Source of the DNA: an uncultured Corynebacterium sp.
Lineage (GTDB): Bacteria > Actinomycetota > Actinomycetes > Mycobacteriales > Mycobacteriaceae
Direction of reading: 5' to 3'
Assembly (NCBI GenBank): GCA_946223355.1
Contig: CAMIPB010000004.1
Span: forward strand, 29,182-93,181
DNA: 64,000 nt
In this document: piece after piece, positions 56,901 to 64,000 of the stretch
Position numbering within the stretch: the stretch's first letter is position 1
Layout: each line of letters starts with the position of its first letter
Notes under the pieces: generated by a model
The model's input: only the letters and a program-made list of their open reading frames with translations
Database searches by the model: none
What the model was told of the DNA's origin: nothing
Program-made: the position numbers and the translations under genes

Positions 56901-59900
56901 CTAGGACTTGGGGACTTCCTTGATTTTCATCTCGGAAGGCATCCAGAGACCGGAGCGCTTGATTTCTTCGTACGTGACGTCGGCAAGCTTGGGGGCATTG
57001 CCCTGGGAGTCGGTGCGGAGCTCGTACTTCTTCACCGCGCCCCAATCGCGTGCCCAATCGTTGTTGAGGTAGCTAGGGATTTCATACGACCAGTTCACGG
57101 CCTCAGCCGTAGCCATCGCGCCACCGAACTCGAAGGCCTGGAACCCGGAGAGAGATGCGCGAGCCTTGGCGTCAGGAAGCACACGGTATTCAGGGATTTC
57201 CGTGATTCCGGCGTAGTGGTCGAAGGTGCGCTGGCATGGGAATTGTAGCGCGGTGGACCAGTCAAGAAGTGCTGGAGTCTCTCCGCCGAAGCGGTCATTG
57301 AGTGGCTCGAGTTCAGGAACACGTGGCGGGGTGAATGCAATCCAGTCCTGCGGATCCAAGGAGTCATCGACTGCGACCAGACGCACAACGTTAGTGCCTT
57401 CCGGCAGCTCGTCGAGTGGGTAGCGCATGTTGCGCCAGTCTGGGGTGGCACCGGCGTCGAGAAGCTCGGCTTCACCAGTGTTAGTTACGTTGCCGGAGCT
57501 ATCGCGGGTGCCGTATTCGAGGATAAGCTCTTCGCCTTCTTGCGCGATGCCGTTTACGTCGTGGTGAGCGATGCGTCCCGCTACGGAGACGGTGAGCAGC
57601 GGGGCATTCTCCTTGGCCGTAGGCAGCTCGTACCAGTTCGTGGTCACGGTCGCCTTGCCACGCTGTTCCTCGTTGTAAGAGCCAAGTACGGGAACGGTGC
57701 GGAAGTCCAGGTTAAACGGTAAATTGATGGTGGAACCGTTGACGCCCTTGACTGAGCGTGTGCCACCCTCGGAGGCTTCTTCAGCGGAGGTCTCTTCGTT
57801 CGCGGATCCTGTTTCGCCGTTCTCGCTGCCCTTGCCTTCCGGTGCCTGTTTCGCGCCACCTTCTCCTTGGGATCCGGTGGTTGCTCTGCCGGAGCCGTCG
57901 GAGACACCGGTGGCTGCACCGGTCACGTCGCTGCCTGCTGCATTAGAGTCTGCAGACGAGTCGTCGGTGTTGGCTGTTCCTCCGGCGCTGCTCGTGCTTC
58001 CAGTGGCGGCACTTTCAGAGCCTGCGCCACCAATCGCGCCGACCGAAGGGGAACCTGGATCGTCTGGTTCGATATAGCCTGGGACGCTGTTGGGATCGAA
58101 TCCGAAGTTGTCTTCTTCATTGTCGACGAGCGATTCACCAAGTGTGACGTCACCAGATGCTGGTGAGAGGAAGTGGGCGTTCGGGTCTTTTTCAATCATG
58201 ACGTCGTTGGCCAGAGCACAGCTATTGCCAGCGAGCGTGCGAAGATTTCCCTTACCCACGGAGTAGGCATCTCCTTGGGAGATGAACGCTTTGCCCAGGG
58301 AAAGCATGGAGAAGACTACAACGCCAACGCAAGCAACCGCGATGGGTGCTGTCATGACTGGAGTCCAGCGTGAAACCTTCGCGGCTTGCGCGTTTTCAAA
58401 GTCTGCTACGTTTCCGGTGCGCTTTGCCTGTTCCTTCTTGTGGTTGTGGCGCAGGGACTGGACGACGCCCAGGGCTGCGACCAATAGCGCAATCGCCAGC
58501 ATGACTGTGTTTGCTTCGATCGCCTTGAATTGGATGGTGCGGTCCCACCATGGAATACCAAAGGACGAAACGTACCACCAAGCGTTCCAGCCCGCGAGGC
58601 ATAGAGCCATGAGGAAGAGCACGGAAGCTATCGCGAAAGAACGTGCTCGTGGGGAACGCATCGCTATCTGCGAGAGAACGACGGCGCCGAGCGCTGCGAT
58701 GGCGCCCGCGATACCTGCGTAGATGCCGAAGTGGTGGGTCCACTTGGTTGGGGTGAACATGAGGAAGAACATCGAGAAGAACACGATGAGGAGCAGACGC
58801 TGGGTTGGTCCGATCGCGGCGCCACGTACGCGGTGGTGCTTGAAGATGGAGTAAATAACCAAGCCCAAGCAGAACAGCATGGTAAACATCGCAAAACGGC
58901 GAGTAAACGAACCATCGACGGTCTGCTGGAACAGCGTGGTGTAGCGCAAGTACTCGGAGTACCACGGCAGCGCCGGGCCCACTTCACCACGAACTCGAAT
59001 CGATTCCATGACGCCCGCGAAGGTTTGGTCAGAAAAGACTGCAACCATGATGCCGGTACCGGCCGCCAAGAAAGGCGCGATCATTGCGGACCAGGCTGTC
59101 AACACCGAGCCCTTGCTTTCCGACGCCGCTCCCAGCGACGACAGCTTTGATGCCATGATGCGGAAGATGGACGGCAAAGCTACGAGGAATGCACCTACTG
59201 CAAAGAGGCCGGTTGGACCAGCGCCGAGGGTCAAAGTCGCGGCGATAGTGCCAATAGCGGCAGGTAGAAGGCGGTTTGTCGCGATGGCACGCTCAAACGA
59301 GGCCCACGTGAAGATCACACCGAGCGCAACGACAGGCTCGGGGCGGGTGCCGTTGTTGAATGGCAGCCAGAATGCGAGGAACATGAATGCGGCTGTCCAG
59401 TGCGCAACGCGACGAGAGTCAATGTTGGCACCCAGGCGTGGCAAGATTTCGCGGGAGAGAATAAACCAAATACACAGCGCAGAGATGAGGGCCGGAAGGC
59501 GCATCCAAAGAGATGCCGTGGATACTTGAGCAAAGAGCGCCAGGATATCGTAGTAAGGCGAGCCAAACGGTGATTCTGGAACGCCATACCAGCGGTAATA
59601 GTTGGCCATATAACCAGAGTTTTCAGACACCCGGGCCATGGTGAGAAGGAAGCCATCGTCAGAAGTATTGGCGCCGAAGATGTGCCAGTAGCCCAAAATC
59701 GCGGCGACGATGCCGTCGAGCGGCCGTACCTGCTTCCATGTTGCGGGCATAAACGATCCGCGGCGTCCGTCAAGGCGATCAATGCGGTAGAGACAGAACA
59801 GAGTAATCAGCGTGAAAAATACGCCAGACCACATTGCGATGAGTTTGATCAGGGACGGTGTTGACGTAAACCGTGAGTTAACTTCCACGCTGGCGTTGAG

Positions 59901-60494
59901 GCCTTCGTCGATAAGCTTGCGCGATACCTCAGGGGAATCAGTTAGCTCTGAGTAAATGCCCGTGACCTGCGGTCGGAGGTCTTTCTCGGTCTCCTCGGTC
60001 GTGTCGCCTACGCTGACCGTAGTCCCGTCGCCGTTAGCGCGGACGGTGAGCACGGCATCGTCGGGAAGCTCATTGAGCTCTTCAGCGCTGAGATCAAGCA
60101 GGACCTTCTCCAGGGAGGTCACTGCCAAACCTTCCTCAGAATAGTCTACGAAGAGTCCGCGGTTGGTGGCATCTTCAGAGTCTGGAGGCACTGTGGACAG
60201 CATGACGGTCTCGCCGTCGTTGAGTTTGTCTGTAGCGCTGAGCGGGACGGAAAGCTCCAGTGATTCCGGTGCGACCGAGATGAGCGGTGCGTTGATGGAG
60301 CCTAGGGAGTCCTGCTGGGGCCAGTTGAATGTGGATTGGGTTTGGTTAACTGGCAGCAAAGGAGTGGCTACAAAATACAAAAAGCCCAGCAGACCCGAAA
60401 CGATGGCTAATTGTTTCAGCCATGAAGGGGCCCGCGAGGCAGGAGTGCTGCTTGCGGCTAGGGCAGTTGAGGAAGTTGACTCGAGTGTTGACAC
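56901..60494 (-). CDS. emb: Arabinosyltransferase Emb
   Basis: A 1197-aa GT-C transferase that extends the arabinan of arabinogalactan from decaprenyl-phospho-arabinose; the family is the ethambutol target. About 13 membrane helices lie between residues 25 and 720, with the metal/substrate loop ANTSDDGFLLTMARVSENSG near 275. The C-terminal extracytoplasmic carbohydrate-binding part (WYELPTAKENAPLLTVSVAG) is interrupted at about 805-915 by a Ser/Gly/Glu-rich low-complexity insert. One emb gene is the corynebacterial condition. It follows aftA by 29 bp. Confidence 0.93.
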   Translation of the reverse strand: MSTLESTSSTALAASSTPASRAPSWLKQLAIVSGLLGFLYFVATPLLPVNQTQSTFNWPQQDSLGSINAPLISVAPESLELSVPLSATDKLNDGETVMLSTVPPDSEDATNRGLFVDYSEEGLAVTSLEKVLLDLSAEELNELPDDAVLTVRANGDGTTVSVGDTTEETEKDLRPQVTGIYSELTDSPEVSRKLIDEGLNASVEVNSRFTSTPSLIKLIAMWSGVFFTLITLFCLYRIDRLDGRRGSFMPATWKQVRPLDGIVAAILGYWHIFGANTSDDGFLLTMARVSENSGYMANYYRWYGVPESPFGSPYYDILALFAQVSTASLWMRLPALISALCIWFILSREILPRLGANIDSRRVAHWTAAFMFLAFWLPFNNGTRPEPVVALGVIFTWASFERAIATNRLLPAAIGTIAATLTLGAGPTGLFAVGAFLVALPSIFRIMASKLSSLGAASESKGSVLTAWSAMIAPFLAAGTGIMVAVFSDQTFAGVMESIRVRGEVGPALPWYSEYLRYTTLFQQTVDGSFTRRFAMFTMLFCLGLVIYSIFKHHRVRGAAIGPTQRLLLIVFFSMFFLMFTPTKWTHHFGIYAGIAGAIAALGAVVLSQIAMRSPRARSFAIASVLFLMALCLAGWNAWWYVSSFGIPWWDRTIQFKAIEANTVMLAIALLVAALGVVQSLRHNHKKEQAKRTGNVADFENAQAAKVSRWTPVMTAPIAVACVGVVVFSMLSLGKAFISQGDAYSVGKGNLRTLAGNSCALANDVMIEKDPNAHFLSPASGDVTLGESLVDNEEDNFGFDPNSVPGYIEPDDPGSPSVGAIGGAGSESAATGSTSSAGGTANTDDSSADSNAAGSDVTGAATGVSDGSGRATTGSQGEGGAKQAPEGKGSENGETGSANEETSAEEASEGGTRSVKGVNGSTINLPFNLDFRTVPVLGSYNEEQRGKATVTTNWYELPTAKENAPLLTVSVAGRIAHHDVNGIAQEGEELILEYGTRDSSGNVTNTGEAELLDAGATPDWRNMRYPLDELPEGTNVVRLVAVDDSLDPQDWIAFTPPRVPELEPLNDRFGGETPALLDWSTALQFPCQRTFDHYAGITEIPEYRVLPDAKARASLSGFQAFEFGGAMATAEAVNWSYEIPSYLNNDWARDWGAVKKYELRTDSQGNAPKLADVTYEEIKRSGLWMPSEMKIKEVPKS

Positions 60495-60523
60495 ACTAGG
60501 TCAGTCTAATAGATATGGTTTTC

Positions 60524-62653
60524 CTACTTGCGTGCAACAACCACGAACGGCCCAAACTGTTCAACATGCCAGAGCTTTTCATCAAAGATAGCCGGATTAA
60601 ACAGTACTGACTCGTAACGGTTATTAGGTTGGTTGGGGTAAATGTCTTGCGCAACGTGCAGCTTGAAGCCTTCTTCTGGGCTGGATAAATCGCCGCGGAA
60701 CATCATGACATCCGGTGCTCGCCACGGTGCGGAATCCAAGGCGCGGGTGAAATCTTTGGGATTTGCCAAGTCGCCCCACGAGCGATTGCCCCAATCGATG
60801 ATTGTCGAAGCACGCTGTTCGTACTGTCCCAACGGGTTGGCGTAGTGCGAGGTAAATGCGTTAAAGGCGTAGTAGGGGTAATAGCCTAAGAAATGCGTTT
60901 CATCAGCGAGGACAACGGTGTCATCTACCGGGTGGCCCCAGCTTTCAAGCTTTTCGACGATCCCTGCGTAGTACTGCGTTGAATCTGGGGCGAAGCGGTC
61001 TGCCCGCTCACCGTAACCGTCAGTATCCGCGTAAGCATTATCGATTGCCGTCTGGTTTTCTTTCGGAATTGCCTGTGCGTAGTGGATACCTCCCGCAGTG
61101 CAGAGGATGATGAAAATTGCCGTGATGCGCTTACTGAGATCCACGCTAAAGCGCTGCGGATAAATCTTGTGGATTCCGATAAGACGGAGTTCTGCGAGCG
61201 CCAGGACGCCTAACGTTGCCATTTGGAGAACAATGACCACCGTTGTTCTAAAGCCCAGCAGCGTAGTACCAGCCACAGTAAAGGCCATTGATCCCAGCGT
61301 CCACATGTAGATGCCAGCCAGAGCCAGGCCCATAGAACGAATGTCGTAGTCAGAAAAACGCAAAACCAGGTAAATAAGACCGATAAGGCATAGCACGCCG
61401 ATGATACTTGGTGCCAGGAAAGGGAGCGGAGTTTCCGTTCCTTCGCCAGGAAGATAACGCTGTGCCGCCGATGCTGTGGAGTAGTCTGCCTTGAAAACAG
61501 CCAAAACATAAGGTGCCCATGCCACCGAAGCCACCAAAACAGAGCCCACGCCGATGATGAATGTGTACTTGATAGGAACCCAGTCGCGTTCCACCACAGA
61601 CATAATGATTGCGATGAGCACGATGACGCCCAAGGCGCCTACGGCGGTAAACAGGGTGTAGAACGTGGCGGAGATTCCGAGGTAGAGGATAACTCCGGTA
61701 ATCGCCAACCATGAACCCTTTAATGCACGGTTAGCAAGAACGGAACCTACAGGAATGCCCATCGCGACAATTGCACCGTAGGGTTCCTCAGCATTCAGGG
61801 TAAGAGTAATCGCAGTGGTGGTTAGCGCGATAGCCGTTGCCACAGGCAACGAACCGGTCAATCGCTGCCAGATTGGAACTAGCAGACAACCCGCGGCAGC
61901 CATGGAGACCAGGGACCACGGTTGGAACACTTCCCAACCTGGAATTCCCAGAAGGTTAGCCAATCTACCGCCTAGCCAGAACCACCCCAAAGGGTAGAAA
62001 GTCGGCAGGTCGCTGTACGCCATGTCCTGATTCGCCCATGTTGAGGCAGTACGGGAAAGGAATTGCGTGCGAAAAACCTGGTCAACCTGGACTCCGTCCA
62101 GCCATAATCGGGTAGCAGACAGCGGAAGACCCAACGTAATGATCGTGAGCGCTGCAGGAGACAGATAGGAAACAACGTAGGTGAGTACTACTCGCCACTT
62201 AGGGCGAGCAAGTTCTGCCCCCGTCTTAGCCGACTCCGTTTCGTCTTTCAGCCACCAGAACAGCAAGCCGCCGAGGACGAGCAGGAACAAAACCAACGCG
62301 AACGTCGCCAAAGCTCGCGACATCATGGAGGTATTAAACGCCGGCAGTGATGTTGCCTTCAACACCTTCCAACCCAAGAGGGTAACCGCGCCGCCGCCAA
62401 AGATGGCCGCAAAAATACCCACGAACATCAGGCGCACGTTTAAAAAGTCGGTAGCGTAGCGCTGTACCCGAAGCTGCGGGCGCACTACATGAGCCTCATC
62501 CACCTCGACATACATGGTGTCATCAGTATCAGGTCCCCAAGCCGTCGACGAAGCGGTACTGCTCTTGCCAGCTGTACTGTTCTTGCCAGCTGTACTGCTT
62601 TGTCCCGCTGTTGTTGAAGAAGGCGAATTTCCGCCCGGGTCTGCGAAGGTCAT
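60524..62653 (-). CDS. aftA: Galactan 5-O-arabinofuranosyltransferase AftA
   Basis: About 709 aa from ATG 62653 (the frame runs to 62692). A low-complexity N terminus (SSTAGKNSTAGKSSTA) made by 18-bp repeats is followed by some eleven membrane helices and a periplasmic C-terminal domain (YGERADRFAPDSTQYYAGIV, ITSHYANPLGQYEQRAS-like). AftA adds the first arabinose to galactan using decaprenyl-phospho-arabinose. The gene lies between dprE2 and emb, as in mycobacteria. Confidence 0.92.
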   Translation of the reverse strand: MTFADPGGNSPSSTTAGQSSTAGKNSTAGKSSTASSTAWGPDTDDTMYVEVDEAHVVRPQLRVQRYATDFLNVRLMFVGIFAAIFGGGAVTLLGWKVLKATSLPAFNTSMMSRALATFALVLFLLVLGGLLFWWLKDETESAKTGAELARPKWRVVLTYVVSYLSPAALTIITLGLPLSATRLWLDGVQVDQVFRTQFLSRTASTWANQDMAYSDLPTFYPLGWFWLGGRLANLLGIPGWEVFQPWSLVSMAAAGCLLVPIWQRLTGSLPVATAIALTTTAITLTLNAEEPYGAIVAMGIPVGSVLANRALKGSWLAITGVILYLGISATFYTLFTAVGALGVIVLIAIIMSVVERDWVPIKYTFIIGVGSVLVASVAWAPYVLAVFKADYSTASAAQRYLPGEGTETPLPFLAPSIIGVLCLIGLIYLVLRFSDYDIRSMGLALAGIYMWTLGSMAFTVAGTTLLGFRTTVVIVLQMATLGVLALAELRLIGIHKIYPQRFSVDLSKRITAIFIILCTAGGIHYAQAIPKENQTAIDNAYADTDGYGERADRFAPDSTQYYAGIVEKLESWGHPVDDTVVLADETHFLGYYPYYAFNAFTSHYANPLGQYEQRASTIIDWGNRSWGDLANPKDFTRALDSAPWRAPDVMMFRGDLSSPEEGFKLHVAQDIYPNQPNNRYESVLFNPAIFDEKLWHVEQFGPFVVVARK
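62555..62608 (-). repeat. Three 18-bp tandem repeats in aftA
   Basis: Units 62555-62572, 62573-62590 and 62591-62608, all variants of TGTACTGTTCTTGCCAGC, encode the SSTAGK-type repeats near the AftA N terminus. Confidence 0.85.
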
Positions 62654-62744
62654 GTTCCATAGTTTCCCACAAGTTGACCTTTTTTCGTGCACTAAGGGGG
62701 CGTGCGCCGTGGCTTAAATTCCACGGCGTTACCCTAAATATCCG

Positions 62745-63506
62745 TTAAAACGGCAGGCGGCGGAAGATGCTTTGAGGAATGAACTTGAATCCAAGGGAGA
62801 CGTACTCGAAGAGGGGGTGCACGAAGATGGACTGCTTGCCGGAGTAGACGGCGTCGGCAGTTGCCTTGGCAACATCCTCGACGTTCACAGTCAAAGGTGC
62901 TTCACCCGCTTCCGCGGACATCTTGGTGCGTACTTGGCCTGGGCGGACCACGACCACGTTAGCGCCGGTGCCGCGCAGTGCTTCGCCTAGGTTGACAAAG
63001 AATCCGTCAACGCCCGCCTTGGACGCGCCGTAGACAAAGTTGGAGCGGCGCACACGCATTCCAGCAACAGAAGACAGCGCCACAATCGTGCCGTGTCCCT
63101 GTTGCTTAAAGCGCTGACCCAACAAAACGCCGACAGAAACTGGGCCGGTGTAGTTCACCTGAGCGCTGGCCACTGCGGCTGCGTGGTCCTGCCAGAGCTT
63201 TTCTTGGTCGCCCAACGTGCCAAAGGCAACGATGGCAATATCCACGTCACCACCAGCAAAAATCTTTTCCACTACCTGTGGGTGAGAGTCAAAATCGGTG
63301 GCATCAAAATCCACCACCTCGACAGCGGATGCACCGGCAGCCCGGAGCTTCTCGACGGCCCCTTCCACCCTCGGCGAGTCCTTACGCGCCGCGAGTGTTA
63401 CCTTAGCCGGACCTTTTTCTAGGAACTCGGAGACGATACCTTGACCGATCTCGCTTGTTCCACCGAACAAAACGATGTGTTGTGCTTGGCCTACTGCATT
63501 AAGCAT
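62745..63506 (-). CDS. dprE2: Decaprenylphospho-2-keto-ribose reductase DprE2
   Basis: A 253-aa SDR enzyme: NAD site VLFGGTSEIGQGIVSEF, VAFGTLGDQ, catalytic Ser in ALSSVAGMRVRR and Tyr-Lys in FVYGASKAG. With DprE1 it epimerises decaprenyl-phospho-ribose to decaprenyl-phospho-arabinose, the sole arabinose donor. It starts 42 bp after dprE1 and is followed by aftA after 91 bp, one cell-wall operon. Confidence 0.94.
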   Translation of the reverse strand: MLNAVGQAQHIVLFGGTSEIGQGIVSEFLEKGPAKVTLAARKDSPRVEGAVEKLRAAGASAVEVVDFDATDFDSHPQVVEKIFAGGDVDIAIVAFGTLGDQEKLWQDHAAAVASAQVNYTGPVSVGVLLGQRFKQQGHGTIVALSSVAGMRVRRSNFVYGASKAGVDGFFVNLGEALRGTGANVVVVRPGQVRTKMSAEAGEAPLTVNVEDVAKATADAVYSGKQSIFVHPLFEYVSLGFKFIPQSIFRRLPF

Positions 63507-63548
63507 GAAATACCTTTCGGGAATACCTTGTGGGAAGAACTGGGTTTT

Positions 63549-64000
63549 CTAGTGCAGCTCGAGGCGGCGGGACATGTCAGAAGCAAAGACGCCGGTTGGA
63601 TCGATGTCGTTGCGGGTCTTGAGCCAGCCCTCCATCTCTGGGTACATGGAGTGGAAGTCTGCGGCGGACGCACGCGATTCCTTGGCCAAGTACAAGCGGC
63701 CACCGAATTCCATGACGCGCTTGTCGAGGTCGTCGAGAAGCGTGTTCAAGCCTGGGCGAATAGGGAAGTCGACGCACACGTTCCAGCCTGGCATTGGGTA
63801 GGACAGCGGCGCGCGGTTTCCTGGGCCAAACAGCTTGAACACGTTCAGTGCGGAGTAGTGGCCTGATGCCTGCATTGTGCGGATAATGTCCTTGAACGGC
63901 TCAACCGCTTCCATCGGTACGACGAACTGGTACTGCAAGAAGCCCTTGGAGCCGTAGCCGCGGTTCCACTCGCCGATGAGATCCAGCGGCTGGTAGAACT
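63549..64000 (-). CDS. dprE1: Decaprenylphosphoryl-ribose oxidase DprE1, partial
   Basis: Only the last 150 codons are in the window; the 5' part is beyond 64000. The visible sequence ([50 protein letters not shown] at the end) is the C-terminal part of the FAD oxidase that converts decaprenyl-phospho-ribose to its 2-keto form. [10 protein letters not shown] includes the Lys that contacts substrate and the Cys position region just upstream is outside. The Met at 63938 is internal. Confidence 0.93.
   Translation of the reverse strand, partial: FYQPLDLIGEWNRGYGSKGFLQYQFVVPMEAVEPFKDIIRTMQASGHYSALNVFKLFGPGNRAPLSYPMPGWNVCVDFPIRPGLNTLLDDLDKRVMEFGGRLYLAKESRASAADFHSMYPEMEGWLKTRNDIDPTGVFASDMSRRLELH

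Overview
The window is chromosomal DNA from a Corynebacterium-type actinobacterium. The strongest evidence is the arabinan-synthesis block at the right end (dprE1, dprE2, aftA and a single large emb gene on the minus strand), which belongs to mycolic-acid bacteria. Supporting evidence is moderate GC, a DUF222/HNH (13E12-type) pair, and many start codons lying 6-7 nt after a TANNNT -10 box, as expected for leaderless corynebacterial mRNAs. I cannot name the species. No rRNA, tRNA, CRISPR array, IS element or integrase was recognised.

Layout. 1-4.1 kb: ascorbate-type PTS (IIC partial, IIA-IIB fusion) behind a NarL-type two-component pair. 4.1-7.4 kb: CPBP protease and small membrane proteins. 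7.3-9.4 kb: an AlbA_2/HATPase/winged-helix gene bracketed by two 115-bp direct repeats that carry arrays of AAACAAC half-sites. 9.3-15.3 kb: second CPBP protease, Nudix-LOG fusion, CHY zinc protein, M20 peptidase, 3-methyladenine glycosylase, S41 peptidase. 15.3-19.5 kb: FtsX-type ABC transporter and a soluble two-component system. 19.5-33.6 kb: lipase, AMP nucleosidase, ROK regulator with two operators, DUF885 peptidase, sirtuin, AbrB-type and TSUP membrane proteins, lipocalin, malate dehydrogenase, DUF222/HNH, HrpB.

33.7-41.9 kb is an accessory region, AT-richer by eye. It holds two paralogous histidine kinase/response regulator pairs. Around them lie a small secreted Cys-containing peptide, a secreted protein broken by a frameshift in a run of five C, a secreted phospholipase A2-like protein, and several 80-118 aa membrane proteins placed like immunity partners. 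A near-palindrome GATACTTTCGWATC occurs upstream of two of the units. Remnants of an M20 peptidase and ordinary genes lie between the halves. This is the best candidate for an undescribed two-component-controlled secreted toxin/bacteriocin-like system.

41.9-56.8 kb: AlkB, SDR, LysE exporter, YbjQ, S4 protein, VOC, ATL, paired SMR subunits, second DUF222/HNH gene, a four-gene unit (unknown membrane protein, PrsW protease, two dynamin-like GTPases), M13 peptidase and an alpha/beta hydrolase. 56.9-64 kb: cell-wall arabinan genes; DprE1/DprE2 make decaprenyl-phospho-arabinose, and AftA and Emb use it to build the arabinan of arabinogalactan.

Several genes (mdh, aftA, a GTPase, a DUF222 gene) carry short in-frame tandem duplications of 9-18 bp, and emb carries a long low-complexity insert, suggesting frequent slippage in this lineage.
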